Source: Fibrobacter sp. (GTDB taxonomy: Bacteria > Fibrobacterota > Chitinivibrionia > Chitinivibrionales > Chitinispirillaceae). Taken from it: a stretch of 36,253 nt of DNA. The stretch is taken from contig JAAZBG010000165.1 of NCBI GenBank assembly GCA_012513915.1, positions 1 through 36,253 of the forward strand, written 5' to 3'. The notes beneath the pieces are model-generated. The model ran no database searches. It saw nothing but the letters and a program-made list of their open reading frames with translations, and was not told the DNA's origin. Position numbers and translations under genes: made by a program. Shown in pieces: positions 10,176 to 19,625 of the stretch (the stretch's first letter is position 1; each line of letters begins with the position of its first letter).

Positions 10176-10339
10176 CCTGTAAGGTATCGCTGGTCGCGGT
10201 GCTGAATCGCGATATATTGATTGCTATATATATCAATACTTTACATATCTGTATCAACATCAATTGCGTTTTTAAGATATGTGTATTTTTGTGCGATGTT
10301 TACAAACACTTTAAGGATAAAAGCAGTTAATCGGGGTTT

Positions 10340-13300
10340 ATGGTGATCCACATACCTGGGTATACAACAAAAGAAACTATTGTAAGCAGTGGAAATACAA
10401 CGATTTTTCGGGGGATCAGGCTGTCTGATAATTGTCAGATCATTGCTAAATTACTCAACAGAGAGTACCCATCCGCCAAAGAGCTTTCGGTATTCATCCG
10501 GGAGTATGAACTTTTAAAAAAGATCCGTGGTGATGGAATCATAAAAGTATATGGCGTTGAAAAATTTCAGAACAGTCTGGCGATAATTCTGGAGGATATT
10601 GATGGTCAATCGGTTGACAGGATTGTTCAATCTGCGGATTTGGGAATATCTGAAAAATTAGCACTTGCGATACAGATGACCCATTCGATCATGCAAATAC
10701 ATCAGCAGAATATCATTCACAAAGATGTCAATCCAACCAATTTTATCTGTAATCGTACAACAAATCAGGTAAAACTTATTGATTTTGGTATTGCAGCAGA
10801 ATTATCACGGGAAGCCCCGCAATGTGTCAATTTAAACATACTCGAAGGAACACTGGATTACCTGTCTCCTGAACAAACAGGGAGAATTAACCGGCCTGTT
10901 GATTATAGAACCGATTTGTACTCGTTGGGTATCACTCTCTATGAATTATTCACCGGGATATTGCCATTCAGCGGGAATGATGAATTGGAGATTATCTACT
11001 GTCATATCGCGAAGATTCCGGTTCAGCCAATTGAAATAAATCCCGAAATACCGCTCATTCTATCAACTATTATTATGAAACTGATCTCAAAAACAGCGGA
11101 AGAGCGGTATCAGTCAGCATATGGACTACTGAAGGATTTGGAATTTTGTCTGAAAAATCCTGAGTCTTCATCGCAATGCAGCACTGCATTCATACCCGGA
11201 AAACAGGATGTTCTTGACAGATTCGAGATTCCGCATACACTGTTCGGCCGTGAAGCTGAAGTGGAACTTCTGATTGCGGAGTTTGAAAAAGCAGCAGAAG
11301 GAAATTCGGGAATTCTCCTGGTCAGTGGTTACTCCGGAATCGGGAAGTCCTCACTGATCAATGAAATTCGTAAACCGGTAACTGGTAAAAAGGGTTATTT
11401 TATTGTCGGGAAGTATAACCAGTTTGAACGAAATATTCCTTATTACGGGATAGTGCATGCCTTTAAAGACTTTTTAAAACAGTTACTTGCGGAGTCAAGC
11501 GATAGTCTCGATATCTGGAAGCAGGAGCTGCTGGATGCGCTTGGAACTAATGGGCAGGTTGTAATTGATATACTGCCGGAATTAGAGAAGATTATCGGTC
11601 CGCAGCCTGAGGTGCCTGATCTGAATCCTCTTGAAGCACAAAACCGGTTTCTGATGACATTCACTGAATTTATCAATGTCTTTGCGAAACGGGAACACCC
11701 GCTGGTCGTTTTTCTTGATGATCTTCAGTGGAGTGACAGATCATCACTGGATTTAATCAAATACATTTTGAGTACTAAAAAAGTACAGTATGTTCTTTTT
11801 ATAGGGGCATATAGAGATCGTGAAATTGAAGATGGTCATATGCTGCATACGCTTCTGGATGAAATTAATACCCGGCACAACGATTCGGTTCCACTGGTCA
11901 GACAAATATACCTTAAACCTCTTGATTATACATCCGTCAATCAGTTGATTGCCGGCACATTACATTGTCACCCGGAAACAACCGGTCCGCTGACAACCAT
12001 AATTCATCAAAAGACAAAGGGCAATCCGTTTTTTATCAGCCGATTATTGCATTCGTTGTATCTTCAGGGAACATTTACATTTAGGGTTGATATAGGACAG
12101 TGGGACTATGACCTTGAAAAAGTAACTACGGTTGCTATAAGTGATAATGTTGTTGACTTGCTGGTAAAAGGTCTCGAAACACTGGGAGAAGAAACACTTG
12201 ATATTCTCAAGCTGCTCTCCTGTATTGGAAATCAATTCGATTTATTGACCGTTTCGTTAATCAGCAAAAAAACTGTTGCAACGCTTGGCAGGAATTTATG
12301 GGTAGCTATAGAAAACGAAATTATCCTGCCATTAAATAATGATTACCGTTTTATCAATACTTTAAAAAGTGAGATAAGTCCTGTTGATTTCGAAATGCGT
12401 TTCTGTTTTGCGCACGATCGTATCCGTCAAGCTGTGCATTCTCTGATTCCCGAAAGTAAGAAAGCCGAATTGAATCTTTCAATAGGGCGTGAGTACTTAC
12501 GATCATTCAGGGTGACACAAGAGATGGATGCTGTTTTTGATCTTGTCAAATATTTAAATAATGCCCGGTGTTTGATTACCGGTAAGGATGAGAGAGTTGA
12601 GCTTGCAGACTTAAATAGTATTGCAGGTAATAAAGCAATGAAATCAACGGCATTTGCGGCTGCACTAAGCTATTTTGAAACCGCAGAGTCACTACTCTCC
12701 AAAGAAGAATGGGATACACTTCAGGATAAACACTTTGATCTTTTATTGAAACAGGCATCAACCGCTTTACAATCAGGTGATTTATTAAAAGCGGATACCC
12801 TGTGTGATATGTCAGTAAAAATGGCAAAGAGTACTCTTGATAAAGGTGCGATTAGCCGTATTAAAGTCATGATCCTCATTTTTCAGGGTAAACTGCCGGA
12901 AGCTATCAGTGAGGTGCGAAAAACACTGCAATTGTTTTCTGTTACATTACCAGAAAGCGCTGATGAAATTGCCTGGAAGACGCAGGATGGTATTATGAAA
13001 ATGCAACAGATTTTAACCCGTATGCCGATTGAGGAGCTTGTCAATCTTCCTGCAATGAATAATCCGGAAATGCTAATGGCATTGGAGTTGTTGCAGGCGG
13101 TTCTTCCGGCATCTCAAGCCAATCCTCCTTTCTTTGCATTAACAACGATTATAATGTTTGAGTTGACTTTGACATATGGAACATCGGCCCTGTCATGTAA
13201 ATGTTTTGGTGATTGCGGACATATTCTGGGTAAAGTACTTGCTGATTATAAAACCGGGTATAAGCTGGGCGAGGCAGCATTTGCGCTCATTAACAACTAT

Positions 13301-15580
13301 AAAGCTGAATCGCACAAACCATCAGTCTATTTTATATTCTCATTTATCTCCTGCTGGCGTGTGCATTATAAGGAAAGCCTGGACTATTTCCAATTGGCGT
13401 ACAGGACTGGTATTGAAACGGGTGACATTATACATGCAACATATGCAACTGCTCACAGAGTTCATTTACAACTGTGGGTTGGTAAAAATCTTACAGAGTG
13501 CAAGGATGATGCACAAAGAGCAGCGGTTTTTCTTAAGCAGGTTAAAGGTACTGTGCCTTTGTTGCTGACTGATATTATTTCATATACAATTGATAAATTT
13601 CAGACAATTCCATCCAGTAGTGATCCACTACAAAATAACAAATTGCTGGATTTTGAAAAAAAAGATACTGAAATGATTGAGAATATTAAAAAAATCAGCG
13701 GTTTGCAGTATTTGCGAAGATTTTACCATCACAATGTCTTTGTCAATATTGTTTTAGGCAATATGGAAGAGGCCGAAAAATGGTCCTTGCTGATTGAGAA
13801 AGTCAGCACCGTTGAGACCCCGGACTTTACAACACCCGATTATTATTTGTTTAAGGGTCTGATTATTATTAGTAAATGGAATGACGTATCCTCTCTGGAA
13901 CATGCAACCATGAAAGATACGCTGTGTACAATCCTTAAAAAATTGAATGTATGGGCTGACAATTGTCCTGCAAACTTTGCACATAAATATTATTTGCTGT
14001 GTCAACAAATGGCAATAGCGGAACATGGTTCACTTGATAGTATCGTTGATCTTTTTAAAAGGACGATGGATTCATTTGGTGAAAATGATTTCATTCAATT
14101 TAAGGCACTCTGTAATGAATTATACGGAAAATTCTGGATTGAGAAAGGTGTTGAAACAATCGGGAAAGCCTATATTCGGGAAGCGTATTATTTGTATAAA
14201 CAGTGGGGAGCTGATCGTAAAGCAGCTCTTATGGAGAAGTACTATGCTCACTTTTTTATGGCAAATGATACTAATGCTTCAGTGAATGATACAACTATAA
14301 TTAAAAAAGCAACGACATCAGTTTCACACCACAATTCGATTGACATGGTATCTATTCTGAAATCGACACAAGCAATATCAAGTGAAATTAAAATTGACAA
14401 ATTATTAAGAATTCTAATGCACACGATGATAGAAAATGCCGGTGCCCAGCGGGGGTGTTTGCTGCTTAAAAATGAAAATGATAATCAGTTTTATATTGAA
14501 GCGTTACAGGACGGAAGTTCTTTTAAAATTAACAGTATGCAATCGGCTGTGTTTACGGATAGTATGGAGCTGTGCCCTGAAATCGTTCACTATGTTATCA
14601 GAACCATGGAAAGTGTTGTTATTAAAGACGCCTGCTCGGATGGCCGCTGGCAAAATAATCGCTATATTACGAGTAAACAGATTAAATCGGTGCTGTGTAT
14701 GCCGGTTATCTATCAGAACCGGCTAAAGGGTGTGGTATATCTGGAAAATAATCTGTCTGATCATGTGTTTACATCTGAGCGGCTGGAGTTGCTAAACATT
14801 TTGTCATCACAGGCATCAATATCAATCGAGAATGCACGGCTTTATGAAAATGTTGAAGAGAAGGTCATAGAACGGACAATTCAGTTGAATGATGCGAATG
14901 AAAAACTTAAAGAGCTCTCACTGCATGACCCGTTGACAAATCTATATAACCGGAGATATGCTTTTGAGTTTATCGGTAATAAACTGAATGTATTTGTCAA
15001 AAACAAAACGATGTCGCTGCATAAACAGGAAAAACGGTGTTTGTCTGCTGATGAGGATGTTATTGGTATATATTTAATAGACATTGATCATTTTAAAATG
15101 GTAAATGACACGTATGGTCATATGGCTGGTGATACCGTATTAATCACCTTGTCAAAAGTTCTTACTACTATGATCCGGGCTGAAGACATTTTAATCCGCT
15201 GGGGTGGGGAAGAGTTCCTGGTTATACTCTATAACACAAAGCCATCATACCTTGAGACTTTTTCGAAGAAAGTACTTAAGACTATTGAAGAAACCCCGAT
15301 GCGCATATCAGAAAATGAAACGATTTATAAGACCTGTTCTATTGGCTATGTCCAGATGCCACTTGATTTGACAAATCCGGAACTATTACATCTTGAACAG
15401 ATGATCAACCTCAGTGACTATGCATTATACTGTGCAAAGGAAAACGGAAGAAACTGTGCAGCCCGCTTCCAGAAGAATGATAATGAGCTCAATAATGAAC
15501 TTAGAACGTATCTGGTAAACCTTTCAAAGTCTAAGGCATTGAATGATGACTATTTCAAGATTGAATTTATTCACGCTTAG
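10340..15580 (+). CDS. Giant signalling protein: Ser/Thr kinase-like, AAA ATPase, helical repeats, GAF, GGDEF (1746 aa), copy 2
   Basis: This is a tandem paralogue of the preceding gene, collinear over its whole length. Kinase-like domain: Lys37, HKDVNPTN with Asp129, DFG at 148-150. AAA domain: Walker A GYSGIGKSS from about residue 330 and Walker B LVVFLDDLQW. Helical repeats, GAF (IKIDKLLRILMHTMIENAG onward), coiled coil and GGDEF follow, with GGEEF at 1622-1626 and an RAED inhibitory site. By eye the cyclase domains of the two copies differ at only about 18 of roughly 180 positions, while the AAA and repeat regions are clearly more divergent. The start ATG has only a weak GGGG upstream. 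The pair probably makes c-di-GMP in response to different cytosolic inputs read by the diverged middle regions; that last step is inference. Confidence 0.9.
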   Translation: MVIHIPGYTTKETIVSSGNTTIFRGIRLSDNCQIIAKLLNREYPSAKELSVFIREYELLKKIRGDGIIKVYGVEKFQNSLAIILEDIDGQSVDRIVQSADLGISEKLALAIQMTHSIMQIHQQNIIHKDVNPTNFICNRTTNQVKLIDFGIAAELSREAPQCVNLNILEGTLDYLSPEQTGRINRPVDYRTDLYSLGITLYELFTGILPFSGNDELEIIYCHIAKIPVQPIEINPEIPLILSTIIMKLISKTAEERYQSAYGLLKDLEFCLKNPESSSQCSTAFIPGKQDVLDRFEIPHTLFGREAEVELLIAEFEKAAEGNSGILLVSGYSGIGKSSLINEIRKPVTGKKGYFIVGKYNQFERNIPYYGIVHAFKDFLKQLLAESSDSLDIWKQELLDALGTNGQVVIDILPELEKIIGPQPEVPDLNPLEAQNRFLMTFTEFINVFAKREHPLVVFLDDLQWSDRSSLDLIKYILSTKKVQYVLFIGAYRDREIEDGHMLHTLLDEINTRHNDSVPLVRQIYLKPLDYTSVNQLIAGTLHCHPETTGPLTTIIHQKTKGNPFFISRLLHSLYLQGTFTFRVDIGQWDYDLEKVTTVAISDNVVDLLVKGLETLGEETLDILKLLSCIGNQFDLLTVSLISKKTVATLGRNLWVAIENEIILPLNNDYRFINTLKSEISPVDFEMRFCFAHDRIRQAVHSLIPESKKAELNLSIGREYLRSFRVTQEMDAVFDLVKYLNNARCLITGKDERVELADLNSIAGNKAMKSTAFAAALSYFETAESLLSKEEWDTLQDKHFDLLLKQASTALQSGDLLKADTLCDMSVKMAKSTLDKGAISRIKVMILIFQGKLPEAISEVRKTLQLFSVTLPESADEIAWKTQDGIMKMQQILTRMPIEELVNLPAMNNPEMLMALELLQAVLPASQANPPFFALTTIIMFELTLTYGTSALSCKCFGDCGHILGKVLADYKTGYKLGEAAFALINNYKAESHKPSVYFIFSFISCWRVHYKESLDYFQLAYRTGIETGDIIHATYATAHRVHLQLWVGKNLTECKDDAQRAAVFLKQVKGTVPLLLTDIISYTIDKFQTIPSSSDPLQNNKLLDFEKKDTEMIENIKKISGLQYLRRFYHHNVFVNIVLGNMEEAEKWSLLIEKVSTVETPDFTTPDYYLFKGLIIISKWNDVSSLEHATMKDTLCTILKKLNVWADNCPANFAHKYYLLCQQMAIAEHGSLDSIVDLFKRTMDSFGENDFIQFKALCNELYGKFWIEKGVETIGKAYIREAYYLYKQWGADRKAALMEKYYAHFFMANDTNASVNDTTIIKKATTSVSHHNSIDMVSILKSTQAISSEIKIDKLLRILMHTMIENAGAQRGCLLLKNENDNQFYIEALQDGSSFKINSMQSAVFTDSMELCPEIVHYVIRTMESVVIKDACSDGRWQNNRYITSKQIKSVLCMPVIYQNRLKGVVYLENNLSDHVFTSERLELLNILSSQASISIENARLYENVEEKVIERTIQLNDANEKLKELSLHDPLTNLYNRRYAFEFIGNKLNVFVKNKTMSLHKQEKRCLSADEDVIGIYLIDIDHFKMVNDTYGHMAGDTVLITLSKVLTTMIRAEDILIRWGGEEFLVILYNTKPSYLETFSKKVLKTIEETPMRISENETIYKTCSIGYVQMPLDLTNPELLHLEQMINLSDYALYCAKENGRNCAARFQKNDNELNNELRTYLVNLSKSKALNDDYFKIEFIHA

Positions 15581-15729
15581 AATTAATCTGTAATAACATA
15601 TCAGTTTTCTGTAACGCAGTCCGAAACATTTTGTGCAGATCTCCTATACTCAAATCCGGAATCAAATGGAGAAAAAATTCCTGAATCAGGCATATAAATA
15701 AAGTTGACCTTTATCTATATGCCTGGCAA

Positions 15730-15752
15730 AATACCTCCTGTGTGGAGGTATT
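15730..15752. terminator. Hairpin between convergent genes, possible bidirectional terminator
   Basis: A perfect 9-base stem (AATACCTCC / GGAGGTATT) with a TGTGT loop lies between the end of the second giant gene and the end of the convergent GH5 gene. On the minus strand the stem runs into TTTT, so it fits best as the GH5 terminator. On the plus strand the U-tract is poor. Confidence 0.5.
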
Positions 15753-15770
15753 CAGATAAATTAATTATCA

Positions 15771-17375
15771 TTATTTACTAATGATTAGTTCTTTGCTCCA
15801 TTTCCCGTCAGAATTCTGAAATATAAGCATTGGTAATGCAGTAGAGTTTAATGAATGATCATTTTTTGAATGAGGGCTTCGCTGTAATCTTCTTCCCTGA
15901 ATATTAATTTTTTTTTGAGATTTTTTCTTTGATGGTGTTGAGTATCCGTGTTTTAATTCAACCTTATTTCGAATTATTGGTGCTTTACCGTTTGAACAAT
16001 ATCTCCGGAGTTCCTGTATCATATTGTCATTGTAGGTTGATGAAACCGGGACAAAGCTGTTTTTATCATAAAAATACTTATAAAGTATGGTATCCAGTCC
16101 ACTTGCTTCAGCTGCTGTTTTTGCCTGTGCATCTTTAAATTGAAGAGAATCGTTTCGAACTCTCAAATACTGATCATATTGATAAAAATGGTAATACATA
16201 CTGAACAGATCATAGGGGTTCGCCCAAGGATTGATAAGATGTTTATAGGAAAAGACTGTTGATGAGAGCTGGTGCTTGTCAAAAAGATCATGAACTGTAC
16301 GAAACCATAAAATTCTGTTGTCTGAATTTCCATTGAGTTCCTGACGGACATTTACACCATATTCAGTGACAATTGCCGGACGTTTTTTACTGTATATCGA
16401 TGCCACCTTTTTTTCTATAAGAGAGGTTAATTGGGATTTGTTGAATGTTAATTGTGCTGTATGAGTGAATTCATACGGTTCATAAAGATGAAAGACATAG
16501 CTTACATTTATTAGAGAATCTGGAATTACCGGGAGAATACGATCCCAGATGATTCCCTGTTCACCGGTATCAGTGACATTTTTAGAAATACCGTTCTCTG
16601 CAATACTGTATGTTTCTCCGGGATTTGCTTCACGACTGTTGAACTCAGGTATGAAAATGATGTGTCTGTCATTAACTGCACGAATGCTTTTGTAAATTGC
16701 GACATAATCTGCAATCATCATTTCATAGTTGCAATCAGCAGTAGCCGGAAGGCGTGGTTCGTTAAGCAGTTCAAAACCGGCACAACAGTCCAGATCTTTC
16801 AAGCCTTTTGCGACATAGGTCCACATAGTTTCCCAAAGGGAGAATATTGAATCACTCTCAAATACAGATGGAATTCGTTGCGATCCAATCTTTGCCCGCT
16901 CACATTCATTGTCCATCGGTACATGCCATCCCGGGTGCAGTGTAAGGCACACAATAGTGTAAATGCCAATGGATTCCAGGGTTTGCATTTGTACTCGAAG
17001 TTTCTTAAGATTTTCATCTCTATACTCGTTATTTTCTGCGAAGGCTTCATAAGCTATTTCATACCGTACAACATTACCCTGCAGTTCGGCCAGGCGTTTA
17101 TAGTCACTGGAATCAAGGAACCATGTCAGTAATTCTTTGGGTGGAATAAGGGGGTACGTATTTGATGCTTTGAGCGTATCTGATAGGGGCCATTCCCAAA
17201 AGCCCCAAACATTATTGTTTATTTCGGCTCCTTTGAGAACAACCGGTTCTCCGGTTGATGCAACAACAAAATGGGTATCTTTGCATTTTATATAAGGTAA
17301 CGCACCCTCTATTGTTGCACTTTTCATAAAGAAAACAATAATTAAAGAAACCATGATGTTTTTGATTATTCCCAT
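15771..17375 (-). CDS. Exported GH5-family glycoside hydrolase (cellulase-like), 534 aa
   Basis: I chose the ATG at 17375 over a TTG two codons upstream because AGGAGG lies seven bases before it. The N-terminus is a signal peptide (KNIMVSLIIVFFMKSATIEGA). The catalytic domain has the GH5 landmarks: ELLNEPR with the acid/base Glu near residue 206, the FHLYEPYEFTHT segment, and IVTEYGV with the nucleophile Glu near 338. It would hydrolyse beta-1,4-glucan or a related beta-glycan outside the cytoplasm; the exact substrate cannot be read. The last 50 residues are basic and end with INIQGRRL ... SDGKWSKELIISK, resembling a short type-IX-style sorting tail, though degenerate. It is divergent from a membrane AraC regulator that probably controls it. 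Confidence 0.85.
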   Translation of the reverse strand: MGIIKNIMVSLIIVFFMKSATIEGALPYIKCKDTHFVVASTGEPVVLKGAEINNNVWGFWEWPLSDTLKASNTYPLIPPKELLTWFLDSSDYKRLAELQGNVVRYEIAYEAFAENNEYRDENLKKLRVQMQTLESIGIYTIVCLTLHPGWHVPMDNECERAKIGSQRIPSVFESDSIFSLWETMWTYVAKGLKDLDCCAGFELLNEPRLPATADCNYEMMIADYVAIYKSIRAVNDRHIIFIPEFNSREANPGETYSIAENGISKNVTDTGEQGIIWDRILPVIPDSLINVSYVFHLYEPYEFTHTAQLTFNKSQLTSLIEKKVASIYSKKRPAIVTEYGVNVRQELNGNSDNRILWFRTVHDLFDKHQLSSTVFSYKHLINPWANPYDLFSMYYHFYQYDQYLRVRNDSLQFKDAQAKTAAEASGLDTILYKYFYDKNSFVPVSSTYNDNMIQELRRYCSNGKAPIIRNKVELKHGYSTPSKKKSQKKINIQGRRLQRSPHSKNDHSLNSTALPMLIFQNSDGKWSKELIISK

Positions 17376-17474
17376 AACCAAACCTCCTTAAAAGTGTTTT
17401 GATGTAATCCTGCGGTCTATTATTTTGGCCTATTGAGTAGAGCAGGCATTGTAATAGACTGGTATTGAAAAAAA

Positions 17475-17530
17475 TTAAACCGTCTAATGTAAATTAATTG
17501 TAATTGCACTAAACCACCTCGCCGGTTTAA
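17475..17530. promoter_or_regulatory. TTAAACC-type repeats in the divergent GH5/AraC promoter region
   Basis: The 222-base divergent gap holds TTAAACC at 17475-17481, TAAACC at 17510-17515 and its inverted copy GGTTTAA at 17524-17530. The last two form an inverted repeat with an 8-base spacer. The placement between a sugar hydrolase and an AraC regulator suits an operator, but the motif is short. Confidence 0.35.
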
Positions 17531-17597
17531 TGCATATAATTGCCTGTTTTTGCATAATTAGTTAAATTTCAGTATTTTGCAGATTTAGACAAGTCGT

Positions 17598-18704
17598 ATG
17601 AGGTATATAAACGCGTTTGTTATCATAGTTTTGCTGACTGTCCTTGTTAACACAGCGACAGCAGTTAGATTTACTGATAATAAGGAATCCTGGTATCATT
17701 TTGATGACTCTTTTTCAGGAGGAATATCGAAGAGTTATCAAATGCATGTATCAGATACCATGATACAGTGGATTTACGAAATTAAACAGGGACAATACCT
17801 CTGGCCCTATGTTGGGTTGTCACGGGAATTGAATGAATCTGACCCGCACAGTTTCAGCCCGCAGGATACTTTTGTTGTTGAAATGAAATCCAATCATACA
17901 GGAAAATTTGTTTTCAAGATATCGTCATTCGAACCCGGAAGAACTCTGCCCAATGATCCAATGTCTTGTAGAATTAGTGAATTAGCTGTCACCGTAACAC
18001 CTGTTCGGCAGCGTTTCACCTTTCCTTTGGAAAAATTTGCCGTACCAGACTGGTGGAAAGAGCAGCAAAACGTTATCCCTGAAGATAATCGGTTATTTCT
18101 GGATTCAATCTGTTTGTTGCAGGTAATAGGTAATGACAAGGGGAGAATCAATTGTGTTGATACTTTTGAAATGTACTCTTTTGAAATAAGGAAATATAAA
18201 GCTAATACCGAAAAATCTTCTTTATGGATTCTGATTCTGGTACTTACAATTACAGTCATAGCTGCTTTAGTTCTTTTTATCTGGAAAAAAAGAGCTGGGA
18301 AAGATCTTGTATCACCGGGTATTCGCGAACTCAGACCACAACCACAGGTTGCTTTGCAATCAGACTGGAACCGAACACTTGAATTCATTGAAAAAAATTA
18401 TACAGATGGTGAATTGAGTATTGGAAAAGTTGCAAATGTTCTTGGATTTTCAGATTCCAAATTATCCCGTTTGATCAGTGAAAACTATCCTGATGGATTT
18501 CGTGCACTGGTGCATGAGTTGCGTATTAAGGAGGGGAAACGGTTACTTGGAGAATCTAAGATGAATATTGCTGAAATTGCATTTACATTGGGTTATGCGA
18601 CTCCAAGTCATTTTAATCGGGAATTTAAAAAACGAATAGGTGTTTCTCCTGGCGTTTTTAGAAAAGGTACACTGGAGAGTACTGAAAAACGTATTTCACC
18701 TTGA
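17598..18704 (+). CDS. Membrane-anchored AraC-family transcriptional regulator with periplasmic sensor domain (368 aa)
   Basis: The N-terminus is a signal anchor (INAFVIIVLLTVLVNTATA). Residues about 25-200 form a beta-rich extracytoplasmic domain (ESWYHFDDSFSGGI, DTFVVEMKS, FEMYSFEIRKY) with the look of a carbohydrate-binding jelly roll. A transmembrane helix at about 206-228 (LWILILVLTITVIAALVLFIW) is followed by KKRAGK, so the C-terminus is cytosolic. Residues about 255-358 are a complete AraC double helix-turn-helix (LSIGKVANVLGFSDSKLSRL, then MNIAEIAFTLGYATPSHFNR, with FKKRIGVSP). It therefore couples an outside ligand, probably an oligosaccharide, to DNA binding in one polypeptide. It is divergent from the GH5 gene, the likely target. 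There is no clear ribosome site at the ATG. Confidence 0.85.
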   Translation: MRYINAFVIIVLLTVLVNTATAVRFTDNKESWYHFDDSFSGGISKSYQMHVSDTMIQWIYEIKQGQYLWPYVGLSRELNESDPHSFSPQDTFVVEMKSNHTGKFVFKISSFEPGRTLPNDPMSCRISELAVTVTPVRQRFTFPLEKFAVPDWWKEQQNVIPEDNRLFLDSICLLQVIGNDKGRINCVDTFEMYSFEIRKYKANTEKSSLWILILVLTITVIAALVLFIWKKRAGKDLVSPGIRELRPQPQVALQSDWNRTLEFIEKNYTDGELSIGKVANVLGFSDSKLSRLISENYPDGFRALVHELRIKEGKRLLGESKMNIAEIAFTLGYATPSHFNREFKKRIGVSPGVFRKGTLESTEKRISP

Positions 18705-18810
18705 CAAAAATATCGTTCTCCGTTAAACATCGGGTATTCTCATACCTTCTATAATGCAATCCTTAATAATACCTTGTGCATATCGCTTAGGCTCAGATCA
18801 TTAAATTAGT

Positions 18811-18838
18811 TTGAAAATAACGGGAAATGGCGTATAAT
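18811..18838 (+). promoter_or_regulatory. Sigma-70-type promoter for the UPF0173 gene
   Basis: TTGAAA at 18811-18816 and a perfect TATAAT at 18833-18838 are separated by 16 bases, 56 bases before the start codon of the metallo-hydrolase. The next ribosome site, GGGAGG at 18882-18887, is strong. Confidence 0.65.
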
Positions 18839-18894
18839 AAAAGCTGAATTTTTTACTATACCAACTTGTATCTAATTGATCGGGAGGCAGAGCT

Positions 18895-19587
18895 ATGAAA
18901 TTAAGCTGGATGGGACATTCCGGATTTTTATTAGTCTGTGGTGATATGAAAATACTCATAGATCCATTTGTTAACGGAAATGCAAACTTTCCCGAAAGTT
19001 TACGAAGTGAGATTAATAGTCCCGATTATATTCTGATATCTCACGGGCATCCGGACCATATCGGTGATTCACTATCGTTGTATAACCCTGACAAAACAAA
19101 AATCGTGTCAAATATTGAAATCTGCACCTGGCTTATGAGTAAATCTATAAGTAACTGTGTACCGTTGAATATTGGCGGTAGTTTTGTTGATAAAGAGATT
19201 CAGATCACTCTGGTTGAGGCGATACACAGCAGCAGTATCGTATCAGGCGAGCAGGTACTCTACGGTGGATTAGCTGCCGGTCTTATCATAAAGTACAAGG
19301 AAAACGTGCTCTATCATTTTGGAGATACAGAGATCTTTGAAAATATGAAATTAATTGAAAAGAGATTTAAACCACAGATCGGGCTGATTCCAATCGGAGA
19401 CACAATGACAATGTCTCCGTCAACAGCGGCAACTGCCTGCAATGATTTTTTCAACTTCAAAACGATCATTCCAATGCATTATGGCACGTTTCCAATGATT
19501 AGCGGTTCGCCGGATGAATTTATTAAACTGTTAAGAAACAAAGCCGCAGTAAAGGTTTTAAAGCCTGGTGAATTTTTAGAGGTATAG
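18895..19587 (+). CDS. UPF0173-family metallo-beta-lactamase-fold hydrolase (230 aa)
   Basis: Full length for the family, with the start set by GGGAGG eight bases upstream. It has the metallo-beta-lactamase signature HGHPDH (His50, His52, Asp54, His55), then His111, HFGD with His141 and Asp144, and PMHYGTFP with His195, so all usual dinuclear metal ligands appear present. The N-terminal MGHSGFLL and ILIDPF segments are typical of UPF0173 (YtkL-like) proteins. It is cytosolic, with no signal peptide. The physiological substrate of the family is not settled. It has its own promoter and is followed by a palindromic element, so it appears monocistronic and unrelated to the neighbouring CRISPR locus. 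Confidence 0.85.
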   Translation: MKLSWMGHSGFLLVCGDMKILIDPFVNGNANFPESLRSEINSPDYILISHGHPDHIGDSLSLYNPDKTKIVSNIEICTWLMSKSISNCVPLNIGGSFVDKEIQITLVEAIHSSSIVSGEQVLYGGLAAGLIIKYKENVLYHFGDTEIFENMKLIEKRFKPQIGLIPIGDTMTMSPSTAATACNDFFNFKTIIPMHYGTFPMISGSPDEFIKLLRNKAAVKVLKPGEFLEV

Positions 19588-19625
19588 TTGACATTTCGTA
19601 GGGAAAAGTAGTCCCCCGCGGACAC

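Noticed and set aside
10183..10340. Possible c-di-GMP riboswitch in the leader of the second cyclase gene
   Set aside because: There are short hairpins, but no match that I can see to the conserved c-di-GMP riboswitch cores.
17894..18388. A 164-residue antisense frame within the AraC gene
   Set aside because: The sense strand encodes an intact membrane regulator with a clear AraC domain; the antisense product shows no motif.
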